NCBI RefSeq assembly: GCF_024171695.1
Contig: NZ_JAMTCF010000007.1
Location: forward strand, 1 to 64,000
DNA: 64,000 nucleotides
Source of the DNA: Actinosynnema pretiosum
Lineage (GTDB): Bacteria; Actinomycetota; Actinomycetes; Mycobacteriales; Pseudonocardiaceae
Reading direction: 5' to 3'
This document shows positions 44,173 through 52,614 of this stretch, in pieces. Numbering within the stretch: position 1 is the stretch's first letter; the number at the start of each line of letters is the position of its first letter. The position numbers and the translations under genes were made by a program. The notes below the pieces were generated by a model. That model was not told the origin of the DNA and did not search any database. It worked only from the letters and a program-made list of their open reading frames with translations.

Positions 44173-45468
44173 GTGACAGCCCAACGATCCCAGGCCCTGT
44201 TCGACCGCGCGTCAACGGTGATCCCCGGCGGCGTCAACTCCCCGGTCAGGGCCTTCCACTCGGTCGGAGGCACGCCCCGGTTCATGGTGCGCGGCGAGGG
44301 CCCGCACCTGTGGGACGCCGACGGCAACCGGTACGTCGACCTGGTCTCGTCCTGGGGACCGATGATCCTCGGCCACGCCCACCCCGAGGTGGTCGAGGCG
44401 GTCCGCGCGGCGGCCGTGCACGGCCTGTCGTTCGGCACGCCCACCGAGGGCGAGATCGAGCTGGCCGAGGAGATCATCGGCCGCGTCCTGCCCGTCGAGC
44501 AGGTCCGGCTGGTCAACTCCGGCACCGAGGCGACCATGAGCGCCATCCGGTTGGCCAGGGGCTTCACCGGGCGGCGCAAGGTCGTCAAGTTCTCCGGCTG
44601 CTACCACGGGCACGTCGACGCGCTGCTCGCCCAGGCGGGCTCCGGCGTCGCGACCCTGGGGCTGCCGACCTCGCCGGGCGTCACCGGCGCGCAGGCCGCC
44701 GACACGCTCGTGCTGCCCTACAACGACGTCGCCGCGCTGGAGGCCGCGTTCGCCGAGAACGACGGCGAGATCGCGTGCGTCATCACCGAGGCCGCCGCGG
44801 GCAACATGGGCGCGGTCGCCCCGCGCGACGGCTTCAACGCCAAGCTGCGCGAGCTGTGCCACGCGAACGGCGCGCTGCTGGTCGTGGACGAGGTCATGAC
44901 CGGTTTCCGGGTGTCCCGCTCCGGCTGGTTCGGGATCGACGCGGTGCCCGGCGACCTCTACACCTTCGGCAAGGTCATGTCCGGCGGCCTGCCCGCCGCC
45001 GCGTTCGGCGGTCGCGCCGACGTGATGGCCAAGCTCGCCCCCGCAGGCCCCGTCTACCAGGCGGGCACGCTCTCCGGGAACCCCGTCGCGGTCGCCGCCG
45101 GGCTGGCCACGCTGCGCGCCGCCACCGACGACGTCTACCGCGCGCTCGACGCCAACGCCAGCCGCCTCGGCGCGCTGTTCACCTCCGCGCTCACCGAGGC
45201 GGGCGTGCCGCACCGGGTGCAGTTCGCGGGCAACCTGGTCAGCGTCTTCTTCACCGAGGACGAGGTCGTCGACTACGCGGGCGCCCAGGCCGCGCAGACC
45301 TGGCGCTTCCCCCCGTTCTTCCACGCCCTGCTGGAGCGCGGCGTGTACGCCCCGCCGAGCGCCTTCGAGGCGTGGTTCGTCAACGCGGCCATGACCGACG
45401 CCGACTTCGACCAGATCGCCGAGGCGCTGCCGCACGCGGCCCGCGCCGCCAGGGAGGCCCAGCAGTGA
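44173..45468 (+). CDS. hemL: Glutamate-1-semialdehyde 2,1-aminomutase
   Basis: This PLP enzyme turns glutamate-1-semialdehyde into 5-aminolevulinate, the step between hemA and hemB. The 431-residue protein has [51 protein letters not shown] and the PLP lysine Lys267 in [15 protein letters not shown] 44173 is fixed by the N-terminus. The phosphatase gene follows with a 4-nt overlap. Confidence 0.97.
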   Translation: MTAQRSQALFDRASTVIPGGVNSPVRAFHSVGGTPRFMVRGEGPHLWDADGNRYVDLVSSWGPMILGHAHPEVVEAVRAAAVHGLSFGTPTEGEIELAEEIIGRVLPVEQVRLVNSGTEATMSAIRLARGFTGRRKVVKFSGCYHGHVDALLAQAGSGVATLGLPTSPGVTGAQAADTLVLPYNDVAALEAAFAENDGEIACVITEAAAGNMGAVAPRDGFNAKLRELCHANGALLVVDEVMTGFRVSRSGWFGIDAVPGDLYTFGKVMSGGLPAAAFGGRADVMAKLAPAGPVYQAGTLSGNPVAVAAGLATLRAATDDVYRALDANASRLGALFTSALTEAGVPHRVQFAGNLVSVFFTEDEVVDYAGAQAAQTWRFPPFFHALLERGVYAPPSAFEAWFVNAAMTDADFDQIAEALPHAARAAREAQQ

Positions 45469-46094
45469 GCCGGACCGTCGTCCACGTCATGCGGCACGGT
45501 GAGGTGCACAACCCCACCGGCATCCTGTACGGCCGCCTGCCGGGCTTCAAGCTGTCGGACAAGGGCGAGCGGCAGGCCCTCCTGGTCGCCGAGCACCTCG
45601 CGGACCACGACGTCACCCACGTCGTCGCGTCCCCGCTGGAGCGCGCGCAGCAGACCGCGACCCCCATCGCCGACTCGCACCGGCTCGACCTGGCCACCGA
45701 CCCCGGCCTGATCGAGGCGGGCAACAAGTTCGAGGGCCTCAAGGTCGCGGTCGGCGACGGCGCGCTGCGGCAGCCGCAGCACTGGCCGAAGCTGGTCAAC
45801 CCGTTCCTGCCGTCGTGGGGCGAGCCGTACCTGCACATCGCGCACCGGATGCTCGCGGGCGTGCAGCGGGCGCGGACGATCGCCGAGGGCCACGAGGCGG
45901 TGATCGTGTCCCACCAGCTCCCGATCTGGACCCTGCGCCGCTTCCTGGAGGGCAAGCGCATGTGGCACGACCCGCGCAGGCGGGAGTGCTCGCTCGCCTC
46001 GCTCACCAGCCTGGTGTTCCAGGGCGAGGAGCTGGTCCGGATCGTCTACAGCGAGCCCGCGGGCAGCACCGACCCCAGGGTGACCGGGGCGTGA
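45465..46094 (+). CDS. Histidine phosphatase family protein
   Basis: The 209-residue protein has the RHG motif in [24 protein letters not shown], and the second catalytic histidine in [10 protein letters not shown]. It belongs to the PGM-like histidine phosphatases; the substrate is unknown. Its place between hemL and the thioredoxin gene matches Rv0525 (recalled). It starts at GTG 45465 (GTGA overlap) and in turn overlaps the next gene by 4 nt. Confidence 0.9.
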   Translation: MSRTVVHVMRHGEVHNPTGILYGRLPGFKLSDKGERQALLVAEHLADHDVTHVVASPLERAQQTATPIADSHRLDLATDPGLIEAGNKFEGLKVAVGDGALRQPQHWPKLVNPFLPSWGEPYLHIAHRMLAGVQRARTIAEGHEAVIVSHQLPIWTLRRFLEGKRMWHDPRRRECSLASLTSLVFQGEELVRIVYSEPAGSTDPRVTGA

Positions 46095-46678
46095 GCAGGG
46101 TGGTGTGGCGGAGACTGGCGCCCGCGCTGCTCACGCTCGCGCTCGCCTCCGGCTGCGCGACCGGGAACGACGCGGTCGCGGTGGGCGGCGAGTTCCAGTT
46201 CGTCGCCCCCGACGGCCAGGTCCGCATCCGCTACGACGGCGACGACCGCAAGCCGATCAGCGGCCTCAGCGGCCCGTCCCTCATGGAGGACGGCAAGACC
46301 ATCTCCCTGGACGACTACGAGGGCAAGGTCGTCGTGGTCAACGTCTGGGGCGCCTGGTGCCCGCCGTGCCGGACCGAGGCCCCCGAGATGCAGAAGGTCC
46401 AGGACGAGGCGGGCCCCAAGGGCGTCCAGGTCCTGGGCCTGGACGTCCGGGAAACCTCGATCAACGCCGGCCGCGACTTCAAGTCCAACCGCGGCCTCAC
46501 CTACCCGTCGATCTACGACGACTCGGGCCGCACCCTGCTGGCCTTCAAGGGCTACCCCCCGAACGCCGTCCCGTCCACGATCGTCCTGGACAAGCAGCAC
46601 CGGGTGGCCGCCGTGTTCCTGGAGAGCCTGATCGCCACCGACCTCCTGCCCCTGGTCGAGGAACTGGCCGCCGAGTAG
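46091..46678 (+). CDS. TlpA/ResA-like thioredoxin lipoprotein
   Basis: The 195-residue exported protein has a lipoprotein signal (LASGCATG; cysteine near 21) and a thioredoxin fold with WGAWCPPCRTEAP (the redox CPPC) and NAVPSTIVLD with the cis-proline. It should keep apocytochrome c thiols reduced, taking electrons from CcdA. In M. tuberculosis the ccdA gene follows directly (Rv0526-Rv0527, recalled), but here 2.5 kb separates them. GTG 46091 overlaps the upstream stop. Confidence 0.92.
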   Translation: MSRVVWRRLAPALLTLALASGCATGNDAVAVGGEFQFVAPDGQVRIRYDGDDRKPISGLSGPSLMEDGKTISLDDYEGKVVVVNVWGAWCPPCRTEAPEMQKVQDEAGPKGVQVLGLDVRETSINAGRDFKSNRGLTYPSIYDDSGRTLLAFKGYPPNAVPSTIVLDKQHRVAAVFLESLIATDLLPLVEELAAE

Positions 46679-46748
46679 CACTTCGCCACCCCGAAGCGGT
46701 CCGGCCAGACATGGGATGGTCGGACCGCTACCGGGGGTTGTGCGGTTG

Positions 46749-47690
46749 ATGAGAGCCATCGGCGTGCACCGCTTCGGCGGCCCGGAAGAACTCCGCCTGC
46801 TCGACCTCCCCGAACCGCAAGCGGGCCCAGGCGAAGTCCGAATCCGCGTCCACGCGGCAGCCGTCAACCCCACGGACGTCCTCCTGCGCACAGGCGGCCA
46901 CGCGGTCCGAATGCTGAACGCGAGCCCCCCGCACGTGCCCGGCATGGACGCGGCAGGCGTGGTCGACCAGGTGGGCCCAGGCGTCCACAGGCTGGCAGTG
47001 GGCCAGCCGGTCGTGGCCCTGGTCCTGTTCACCACCCCACAAGGCGGCGCGTACGCGGACCACGTGGTGGTCCCGGAGGCGTCAGTCGTCCCCGCCCCGG
47101 AGGGCGTGGACCTGATGGCGGCCTCCACCCTCCTGATGAACGCGATGACCGCGCGCATGGCCCTGGACGAACTGGCTCTGCCGAGAGGCGCGACCGTCGC
47201 GGTGACCGGCGCCGCAGGCGCGGTAGGCGGCTACGCGGTGGAACTGGCACACGCCGACGGCCTGCAAGTCATCGCAGACGCCGCAGAACAAGACGCAGCC
47301 CTGGTCCGCTCCTTCGGCGCGGACCACGTGGTGCAACGCGGCAAAGACGTGGCGAACCACATCAGGGCACTCCACCCCCAAGGCGTCCCAGGCCTGATCG
47401 ACGCCTCCGCCCAAACCGCAGAACTGCTCCCCGCACTGGCCGACAACGGCACCCTGATCGAACTGCGAGGCTGGTCAGCCCCAGCCGAACGCGGCATCAA
47501 AGTCCACCCGGTAATGGTCCCGAACCGCATGACCGACACCAAAACCCTCACCGCCCTGAGCCAGGCCGCAAGCGAAGGCCACCTAACCCTCCGCGTAGCC
47601 AAGGTCCTCCCCGCAGAACAAGCCGCAGAAGCCCACCGCCTACTGGAAGCCGGCGCCCTACGAGGCCGCCTGGTCCTCGACTTCACCTGA
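46749..47690 (+). CDS. Zinc-free NADP alcohol dehydrogenase (quinone oxidoreductase type)
   Basis: The 313-residue protein is an MDR-superfamily reductase. It has GPGEVRIRVHAAAVNPTD, VPGMDAAGVV and the nucleotide-binding VTGAAGAVGGYAVELA. It lacks the zinc-binding cysteines, as in quinone oxidoreductases. The substrate is unknown. The codons differ from neighbours: GCA, CCA, GAA and CGA are frequent, especially in the second half. It ends at the start of repeat copy 3. The ATG at 46749 lacks a strong ribosome site. Confidence 0.87.
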   Translation: MRAIGVHRFGGPEELRLLDLPEPQAGPGEVRIRVHAAAVNPTDVLLRTGGHAVRMLNASPPHVPGMDAAGVVDQVGPGVHRLAVGQPVVALVLFTTPQGGAYADHVVVPEASVVPAPEGVDLMAASTLLMNAMTARMALDELALPRGATVAVTGAAGAVGGYAVELAHADGLQVIADAAEQDAALVRSFGADHVVQRGKDVANHIRALHPQGVPGLIDASAQTAELLPALADNGTLIELRGWSAPAERGIKVHPVMVPNRMTDTKTLTALSQAASEGHLTLRVAKVLPAEQAAEAHRLLEAGALRGRLVLDFT

Positions 47691-47693
47691 CCA

Positions 47694-47999
47694 CCTCGCG
47701 GGCTGCGGGGCGAGCGCAGCGAGCCCAAGCAGCCCCACTCCCGCGTCCCTCGTCTCCGTTTGGCCTGGCGAAGCCCGAGCACGCTCGTCAAGATGCCGCC
47801 GCACTGCCACGGCAGACCAACAAAGTCATCCGGCGTCTTGACGAGTGTGCTTGCCTGAAAGGAGGCCAAACGGAGACGAGGGACCCCATCCACCGCAGGG
47901 GTAAATGGGACCACCAGCGGAAGTGTCACCGGCCGGCAGAGCCTGTGTCCCTCGTTTTTGGAGGCCTGCCCCGCCGGCGAGGCGAGCCCTTCAGCTCTT
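47694..47999 (+). repeat. Full copy 3 of the dispersed structured repeat
   Basis: The element lies between convergent genes. It has a head hairpin (GGGCTGC with GCAGCCC), outer arms 47745-47766 and 47863-47884 (22 bp, perfect), inner arms 47778-47798 and 47831-47851 (21 bp with two G-U), and a 3' tail where GTCCCTCG (47947-47954) is followed by five T. No gene is seen in 47691-48032. Confidence 0.85.
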
Positions 48000-48032
48000 G
48001 CCCTTCACCTCTCGCCCCTCACCTCTTGCCCC

Positions 48033-49082
48033 TCAGCTCCCCGACCGCTCACTCCCAGGCCACCGGTCACCCAACTGCACCACCGCAGGCCCGGCCACCC
48101 GCTCAGCCCCCAACTCCGGAATCCGAGCCTTGAACGCCTCCGCCATCACGTCCAACCCGATCAGGTTGAACTCCCGCCCCAACGTCCGCATGATCGAGTT
48201 CTCAGTAGGCCGGTACAACCCGTACCGGTAATACCGAGCCCCCTCGTAAAACCCCACCACCCCACCGTCCGGGGACTCCTTCCCCAGGTACGAGGCCCAC
48301 TTCCCCCCACTCGCATCCGCCGTCACGTTCAACTCCCACGGCTCCGCCCCCGCATACCTCTCATACGGGTACTCGTACTCATCAGCCAACCCGCCGATCG
48401 AGTGCCCCAGCTCGTGCACCGCGATCTGCCCGGCCGACTCGTTCCCCCCGGCCGCCGTCGCGACCCCACCCCCCGCGCCGCCGTACTTCGACGTGTTCCC
48501 CAGCGCGATCACCTGATCCGCCTGAGGCGCCAGCGCCGCGTACCTCCGCGCAGCCGCCTCGTCCACGCACAACAACCGCTCCGTCGCCAGATCCCGCCCC
48601 TGGCACCAGAACCCCATGTCCATCGCCGTGTCCCTCGCGGTCCCCAGCGAAGGATCGTTGTCCACCCCCGACTCCGGGGAGATCACGTCGACCCGCCACA
48701 CGTTGAAGTACTGCTTGTACGTCTTGAACGGCTCGACCGCGGACAACTCCTCCCACTTCGACTCGGCGTCACGCCGATAAGCGGGCAGATCCCCTTCCGC
48801 GTACCCGTCACCCACGAACACCAGATCGAACCGATCCCCAGGCGCCCCGGTCTCCTGGATCGGCACGACCTCCGCCGCGACCTCCCCCGCTACCTCCCCC
48901 GCTCCGGATCTCTTCTCCGGGGCCTCCAAAGCCGGTGGAACCGGGACCTGGGTGATCGTCCCATCGGGCGAAAACGCCTCCACCCACTCCACATCCGGCG
49001 CAGCCGTGGCCGTGGCCACAGGCGCGGACAGGAGCGAGGCAGCGGCGACCAGCACGGGCAAGGTGAGCCGGTGTGCACGCAT
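48033..49082 (-). CDS. Secreted M64 (IgA peptidase-like) metallopeptidase
   Basis: The 349-residue protein has a Sec signal peptide (LPVLVAAASLLSAPVATATAA), then a propeptide-like stretch. The M64 domain carries FDLVFVGDGY and the zinc motif AVHELGHSIGGLADEY (HExxH with the downstream Glu). The M64 family includes the IgA protease of Clostridium ramosum. In a soil actinomycete a secreted protease role is more likely. ATG 49082 has a TAGCTT box 6 nt upstream. It is convergent to the dehydrogenase and is absent from the corresponding place in mycobacteria (recalled). Confidence 0.88.
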   Translation of the reverse strand: MRAHRLTLPVLVAAASLLSAPVATATAAPDVEWVEAFSPDGTITQVPVPPALEAPEKRSGAGEVAGEVAAEVVPIQETGAPGDRFDLVFVGDGYAEGDLPAYRRDAESKWEELSAVEPFKTYKQYFNVWRVDVISPESGVDNDPSLGTARDTAMDMGFWCQGRDLATERLLCVDEAAARRYAALAPQADQVIALGNTSKYGGAGGGVATAAGGNESAGQIAVHELGHSIGGLADEYEYPYERYAGAEPWELNVTADASGGKWASYLGKESPDGGVVGFYEGARYYRYGLYRPTENSIMRTLGREFNLIGLDVMAEAFKARIPELGAERVAGPAVVQLGDRWPGSERSGS

Positions 49083-49088
49083 GTGATC

Positions 49089-49094
49089 AAGCTA
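49089..49094 (-). promoter_or_regulatory. -10 box of the M64 peptidase gene
   Basis: TAGCTT on the minus strand is 6 nt before the ATG. It is identical in sequence and spacing to the box before the M1 peptidase gene (60514-60519). Confidence 0.45.
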
Positions 49095-49192
49095 TGGACG
49101 CCACCGATCACCCACAAGGGGAGCACCACCCCTGAGTGTGACCTGGGTCGCGGCTAGGGGTGTCCGGTGCGAGCCCGTCACGTGCGGTTACC

Positions 49193-49198
49193 TACCCT
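49193..49198 (+). promoter_or_regulatory. -10 box of ccdA
   Basis: TACCCT lies 7 nt before GTG 49206 and supports that start. Confidence 0.45.
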
Positions 49199-49205
49199 GA
49201 AACCC

Positions 49206-49982
49206 GTGAACCCGACGGAGCTGGTGACCTCCGGGCCGTTGCTTCTGGCCACCGGTGTCGCCCTCCTCGCGGGGGCGATCTCCTTCGCGTCGCCGTGCGT
49301 GGTCCCGCTCGTCCCCGGCTACCTCGCGTACCTCGCGGGCCTGGTCGGCGCCGACGCGCCCGCCGTCGCCGCCGACGAGGACCGCAAGGCCGGCCGCTGG
49401 CGGGTCGCGGGCGCGTCCCTCCTCTTCGTCCTCGGGTTCACCGTCGTCTTCGCGCTCACCTCGTTCGTCGTGCTCGGCGCCACCGAGGTGCTGTGGCTCA
49501 ACGAGGACCTGCTCCAGCGGGTCGGCGGCGTGATCACCATCGCCATGGGCCTGGTGTTCACCGGCCTGATCCCGGTGCTCCAGCGCGACGTCCGGGTGCA
49601 CCGCGTGCCGCGCGGCGGGCTGCTCGGCGCCCCGCTGCTCGGCGGCGTGTTCGCGCTCGGCTGGACCCCGTGCCTCGGCCCGACCCTGGCGGGCGTGCTC
49701 GCGCTGGCCAGGGGCACCGAGATCGGGTCGGCCACCGGTCGCGGCGCCCTGCTCGTGCTCGCCTACTGCCTCGGCCTCGGACTGCCGTTCGTGCTGATCG
49801 CGCTGGGCACCCGCTGGGCGGTCCGGATGACCGGCTGGCTGCGCACCCACGGCCGTGCGGTGCAGATCTTCGGCGGCGTCCTCCTCATCCTGGTGGGCGT
49901 CGCGCTGGTGACCGGGTTGTGGGGGGACTTCGTGGGCTGGTTGCGGATCGCCGTCGTCAACGACTTCGAGCTGCCGCTCTAG
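49206..49982 (+). CDS. ccdA: Cytochrome c biogenesis protein CcdA
   Basis: The 258-residue membrane protein moves electrons from cytoplasmic thioredoxin across the membrane. It has six hydrophobic segments and the two redox cysteines in ISFASPCVVPLVPGYLAYL and GWTPCLGPTLAGVL. GTG 49206 is preferred for its -10 box and because the first helix starts shortly after; GTG 49167 would add 13 residues. ResB follows with a one-base overlap. Confidence 0.94.
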   Translation: MNPTELVTSGPLLLATGVALLAGAISFASPCVVPLVPGYLAYLAGLVGADAPAVAADEDRKAGRWRVAGASLLFVLGFTVVFALTSFVVLGATEVLWLNEDLLQRVGGVITIAMGLVFTGLIPVLQRDVRVHRVPRGGLLGAPLLGGVFALGWTPCLGPTLAGVLALARGTEIGSATGRGALLVLAYCLGLGLPFVLIALGTRWAVRMTGWLRTHGRAVQIFGGVLLILVGVALVTGLWGDFVGWLRIAVVNDFELPL

Positions 49983-51538
49983 TGCGCGCCGTGATCGCCT
50001 TCCTGCGCAACACCTGGCGCGGCCTCACGTCGATGCGCACGGCGCTGACCCTGCTGTTCCTGCTCGCGCTCGGGGCCATGCCCGGCGCGATGCTGCCGCA
50101 GCGCCCGCTCAACTCGCAGAAGACCGCCGACTACATCGCCCAGAACGGCTGGTGGGCCGAGTACCTGGACGACCTGGGCTTCTTCGACGTCTACGCCAGC
50201 ACCTGGTTCGCCGCGATCTACGTGCTGCTGTTCGCCTCGCTCGTCGGCTGCCTGCTCCCGCGCACCTGGGAGTACTACAAGCAGATGCGGGCCAAGCCCG
50301 TGCTCACCCCGCGCAACCTGGCCAGGCTCCCGCACCACGCCGAGGGCGAGGTCGACGGCACCGTCGAGGAGACCATCACCGCCGCCCGCAAGCGGTTGCG
50401 CGGCTGGCGGCTGGTCGAGCGCGAGGAGGCGGACGGCGCGCGCAGCGTCAGCGCCGAGCGCGGCTTCCTGCGCGAGACCGGCAACCTGGTCTTCCACTTC
50501 TCCCTGCTGGGCCTGCTCATCGCCTTCGCCGTCGGCAAGCTCGTCGGCTACGAGGGCCAGGTCATCGTGCAGACGCAGGGCGGCCAGTTCTGCAACTCCG
50601 GCGTCTACAACTACGACACGTTCCGCCCCGGCCTGCAGGTCGACGGCACCGACCTGTCCCAGTTCTGCGTCAAGATCGACGACTTCTCCGCGTCCTACCT
50701 GGAGAACGGGCAGGCCGAGCAGTTCAGCGCGAACGTCCAGTACCAGTCCGGCGAGGACCTGGTCACCGGCACGTGGCGCGACTACCTGCTCCAGGTGAAC
50801 CACCCGCTGCGCACGGCGGGCGACCGCGTCTACCTGCTCGGCCACGGCTACACGCCGCTGTTCACCGTCACCTTCCCCAACGGGGAGGTCCGCGAGGGCG
50901 CGATCCAGTGGCGGCCGGTCGACCAGGTGACCTTCGCGTCCGAGGGCGCCACCAAGTTCGACCCGCCCGGCGTGACCGACGCCGAGCAGCGCCGCAAGAG
51001 CCAGCTCGCCATCACCGGCCTGCTCGCGCCGACCGCGTTCTACCACGGCGAGATCCTCACCTCCTCCTTCCCCGAGCCCCGCGACCCGGCGGTCGCGATC
51101 GACGTCTACCGGGGCGACCTGGGCACCGACACCGGGCGCGGCCAGTCGATCTTCTCCATCTCGCAGGAGCAGGTGGAGAGCGGCAAGCTCGCCAAGGTCG
51201 CCAGGCAGAACCTGGGCGTCGGCGAGGAGCTGACCCTGGACGACGGCACGCGGATCAGGTTCGACGGGGTGCGCGACTGGGTGTCCATCCAGATCTCGCA
51301 CGACCCGTCCCAGGTCTACGTGCTGGTGTTCTCGATCCTGATCATCCTGGGCCTGATGGTCTCGCTCAGCGTCAAGCGCAGGCGGATCTGGGTCAGGGCG
51401 ACCCCCGGCCAGGACGGGCGTACGGTAATCGAGGTCGGCGGCCTGGCGCGCACCGACCAAGCGGGCTACGGCGACGAGTTCACCGACCTGTCCCGCGACC
51501 TGCTGGGACCCGGCCCGTCGGAACGAAGGAAGAGCTGA
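49982..51538 (+). CDS. resB: Cytochrome c biogenesis protein ResB
   Basis: The 518-residue protein has three N-terminal transmembrane segments (about residues 18-35, 73-92 and 165-185), a large extracytoplasmic domain and a last helix near 445-465. It fits ResB/Ccs1 of cytochrome c maturation system II, which works with CcsA to deliver heme to apocytochrome c. The GTG at 49982 overlaps the ccdA stop (TAGTG) and ATG 51538 of the next gene overlaps its stop, so three genes are coupled. Confidence 0.94.
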   Translation: MRAVIAFLRNTWRGLTSMRTALTLLFLLALGAMPGAMLPQRPLNSQKTADYIAQNGWWAEYLDDLGFFDVYASTWFAAIYVLLFASLVGCLLPRTWEYYKQMRAKPVLTPRNLARLPHHAEGEVDGTVEETITAARKRLRGWRLVEREEADGARSVSAERGFLRETGNLVFHFSLLGLLIAFAVGKLVGYEGQVIVQTQGGQFCNSGVYNYDTFRPGLQVDGTDLSQFCVKIDDFSASYLENGQAEQFSANVQYQSGEDLVTGTWRDYLLQVNHPLRTAGDRVYLLGHGYTPLFTVTFPNGEVREGAIQWRPVDQVTFASEGATKFDPPGVTDAEQRRKSQLAITGLLAPTAFYHGEILTSSFPEPRDPAVAIDVYRGDLGTDTGRGQSIFSISQEQVESGKLAKVARQNLGVGEELTLDDGTRIRFDGVRDWVSIQISHDPSQVYVLVFSILIILGLMVSLSVKRRRIWVRATPGQDGRTVIEVGGLARTDQAGYGDEFTDLSRDLLGPGPSERRKS

Positions 51539-52479
51539 TGCAGGCGACCGCGATGGCGGACTACAGCGATTGGACCTACGTCGCCGCGGTGGCGGTCTAC
51601 GTCCTGGCCGCTGTCCTCTACCTGTGCGAGCAGGCGTTCGCCCGCACCAAGCCCCAGGAGGAGCGGGCGCTGGTCGGCGCGACCGCAGGCGTCGGCGACG
51701 ACGGCGCGTGGACCCCCGGCCGCGTCGTGGAGGAGCCCAAGCTCCCGCGCGCCGAGCGCCTCGGCCGCATGGGCGCCGCGCTGACCGTGCTGGGCGCGCT
51801 GCTGCACCTGACCTCGCTGGTCACCCGAGGCCTGGCCACCGGCCGCGCGCCGTGGGGCAACATGTACGAGTACGGCGCGATGCTCACGCTGGCCGCCGTC
51901 GTCACCTGGCTCGTGCTGATGCGCACCTTCCCGGTCCGCAAGCTCGGCGGGATCATCCTGACCCCCGTCGTGATCATCATGTTCCTCGGCGGCACCGTCC
52001 TCTACACCGACGCCGCGCCGGTCGTGCCCGCCCTCCAGTCGTACTGGCTGGTCATCCACGTCTCGGTCATCTCGGTCTCCAGCGGCGTGTTCTTCGTGCC
52101 CGGCGTCGCGAGCCTGCTCTACCTGATCAAGGCCGGTAACCCGGAGCGGTTCGCGAAGCTGCCCGACAGCGACGTGCTCGACCGGATCGCCTACCGCAGC
52201 ACCGTGTTCGCGTTCCCGCTGTTCACCATCGGCATCATCACCGGCGCGATCTGGGCCGAGGCCGCGTGGGGCCGGTTCTGGGGCTGGGACCCGAAGGAGA
52301 CGGTGGCGTTCGTCTCCTGGGTGGTCTACGCGGCCTACCTGCACGCCCGCGCCACGGCAGGATGGCGGGGCAAGCCCGCCGCGTGGATCAACATGCTCGG
52401 GTTCGCGATGACCATCTTCAACCTCTTCTTCGTCAACCTCGTGACCACCGGGTTGCACTCGTACGCAGGCGTCAACTGA
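51538..52479 (+). CDS. ccsB: Cytochrome c biogenesis protein CcsB/CcsA
   Basis: The 313-residue protein has eight hydrophobic segments and the WWD-type heme-binding motif in WGRFWGWDPKET, plus conserved histidines in VIHVSVI, LLHLTS and LHSYAG. With ResB it forms the system II heme exporter and ligase. It starts at ATG 51538 (TGATG overlap). It ends the cytochrome operon; the next promoter is at 52554. Confidence 0.94.
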   Translation: MQATAMADYSDWTYVAAVAVYVLAAVLYLCEQAFARTKPQEERALVGATAGVGDDGAWTPGRVVEEPKLPRAERLGRMGAALTVLGALLHLTSLVTRGLATGRAPWGNMYEYGAMLTLAAVVTWLVLMRTFPVRKLGGIILTPVVIIMFLGGTVLYTDAAPVVPALQSYWLVIHVSVISVSSGVFFVPGVASLLYLIKAGNPERFAKLPDSDVLDRIAYRSTVFAFPLFTIGIITGAIWAEAAWGRFWGWDPKETVAFVSWVVYAAYLHARATAGWRGKPAAWINMLGFAMTIFNLFFVNLVTTGLHSYAGVN

Positions 52480-52553
52480 GAGCCGCGCCGGGGCGTTAGC
52501 CGATCGAGAGCCGATCGTTCGCTCCCGCTGTCGTGGAACCGGTTGCCCCCTAC

Positions 52554-52559
52554 TACCGT
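52554..52559 (+). promoter_or_regulatory. -10 box of the MinD-like gene
   Basis: TACCGT lies 7 nt before an in-frame GTG (52567). Transcription from here could give a leaderless start at 52567 or a 48-nt leader for the ribosome-site-backed GTG 52615. Confidence 0.4.
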
Positions 52560-52614
52560 CGCACCCGTGGGGTCGGGGAGGTCTCGATCCGCATCCTCAG
52601 GGAGGACCCCAGCG

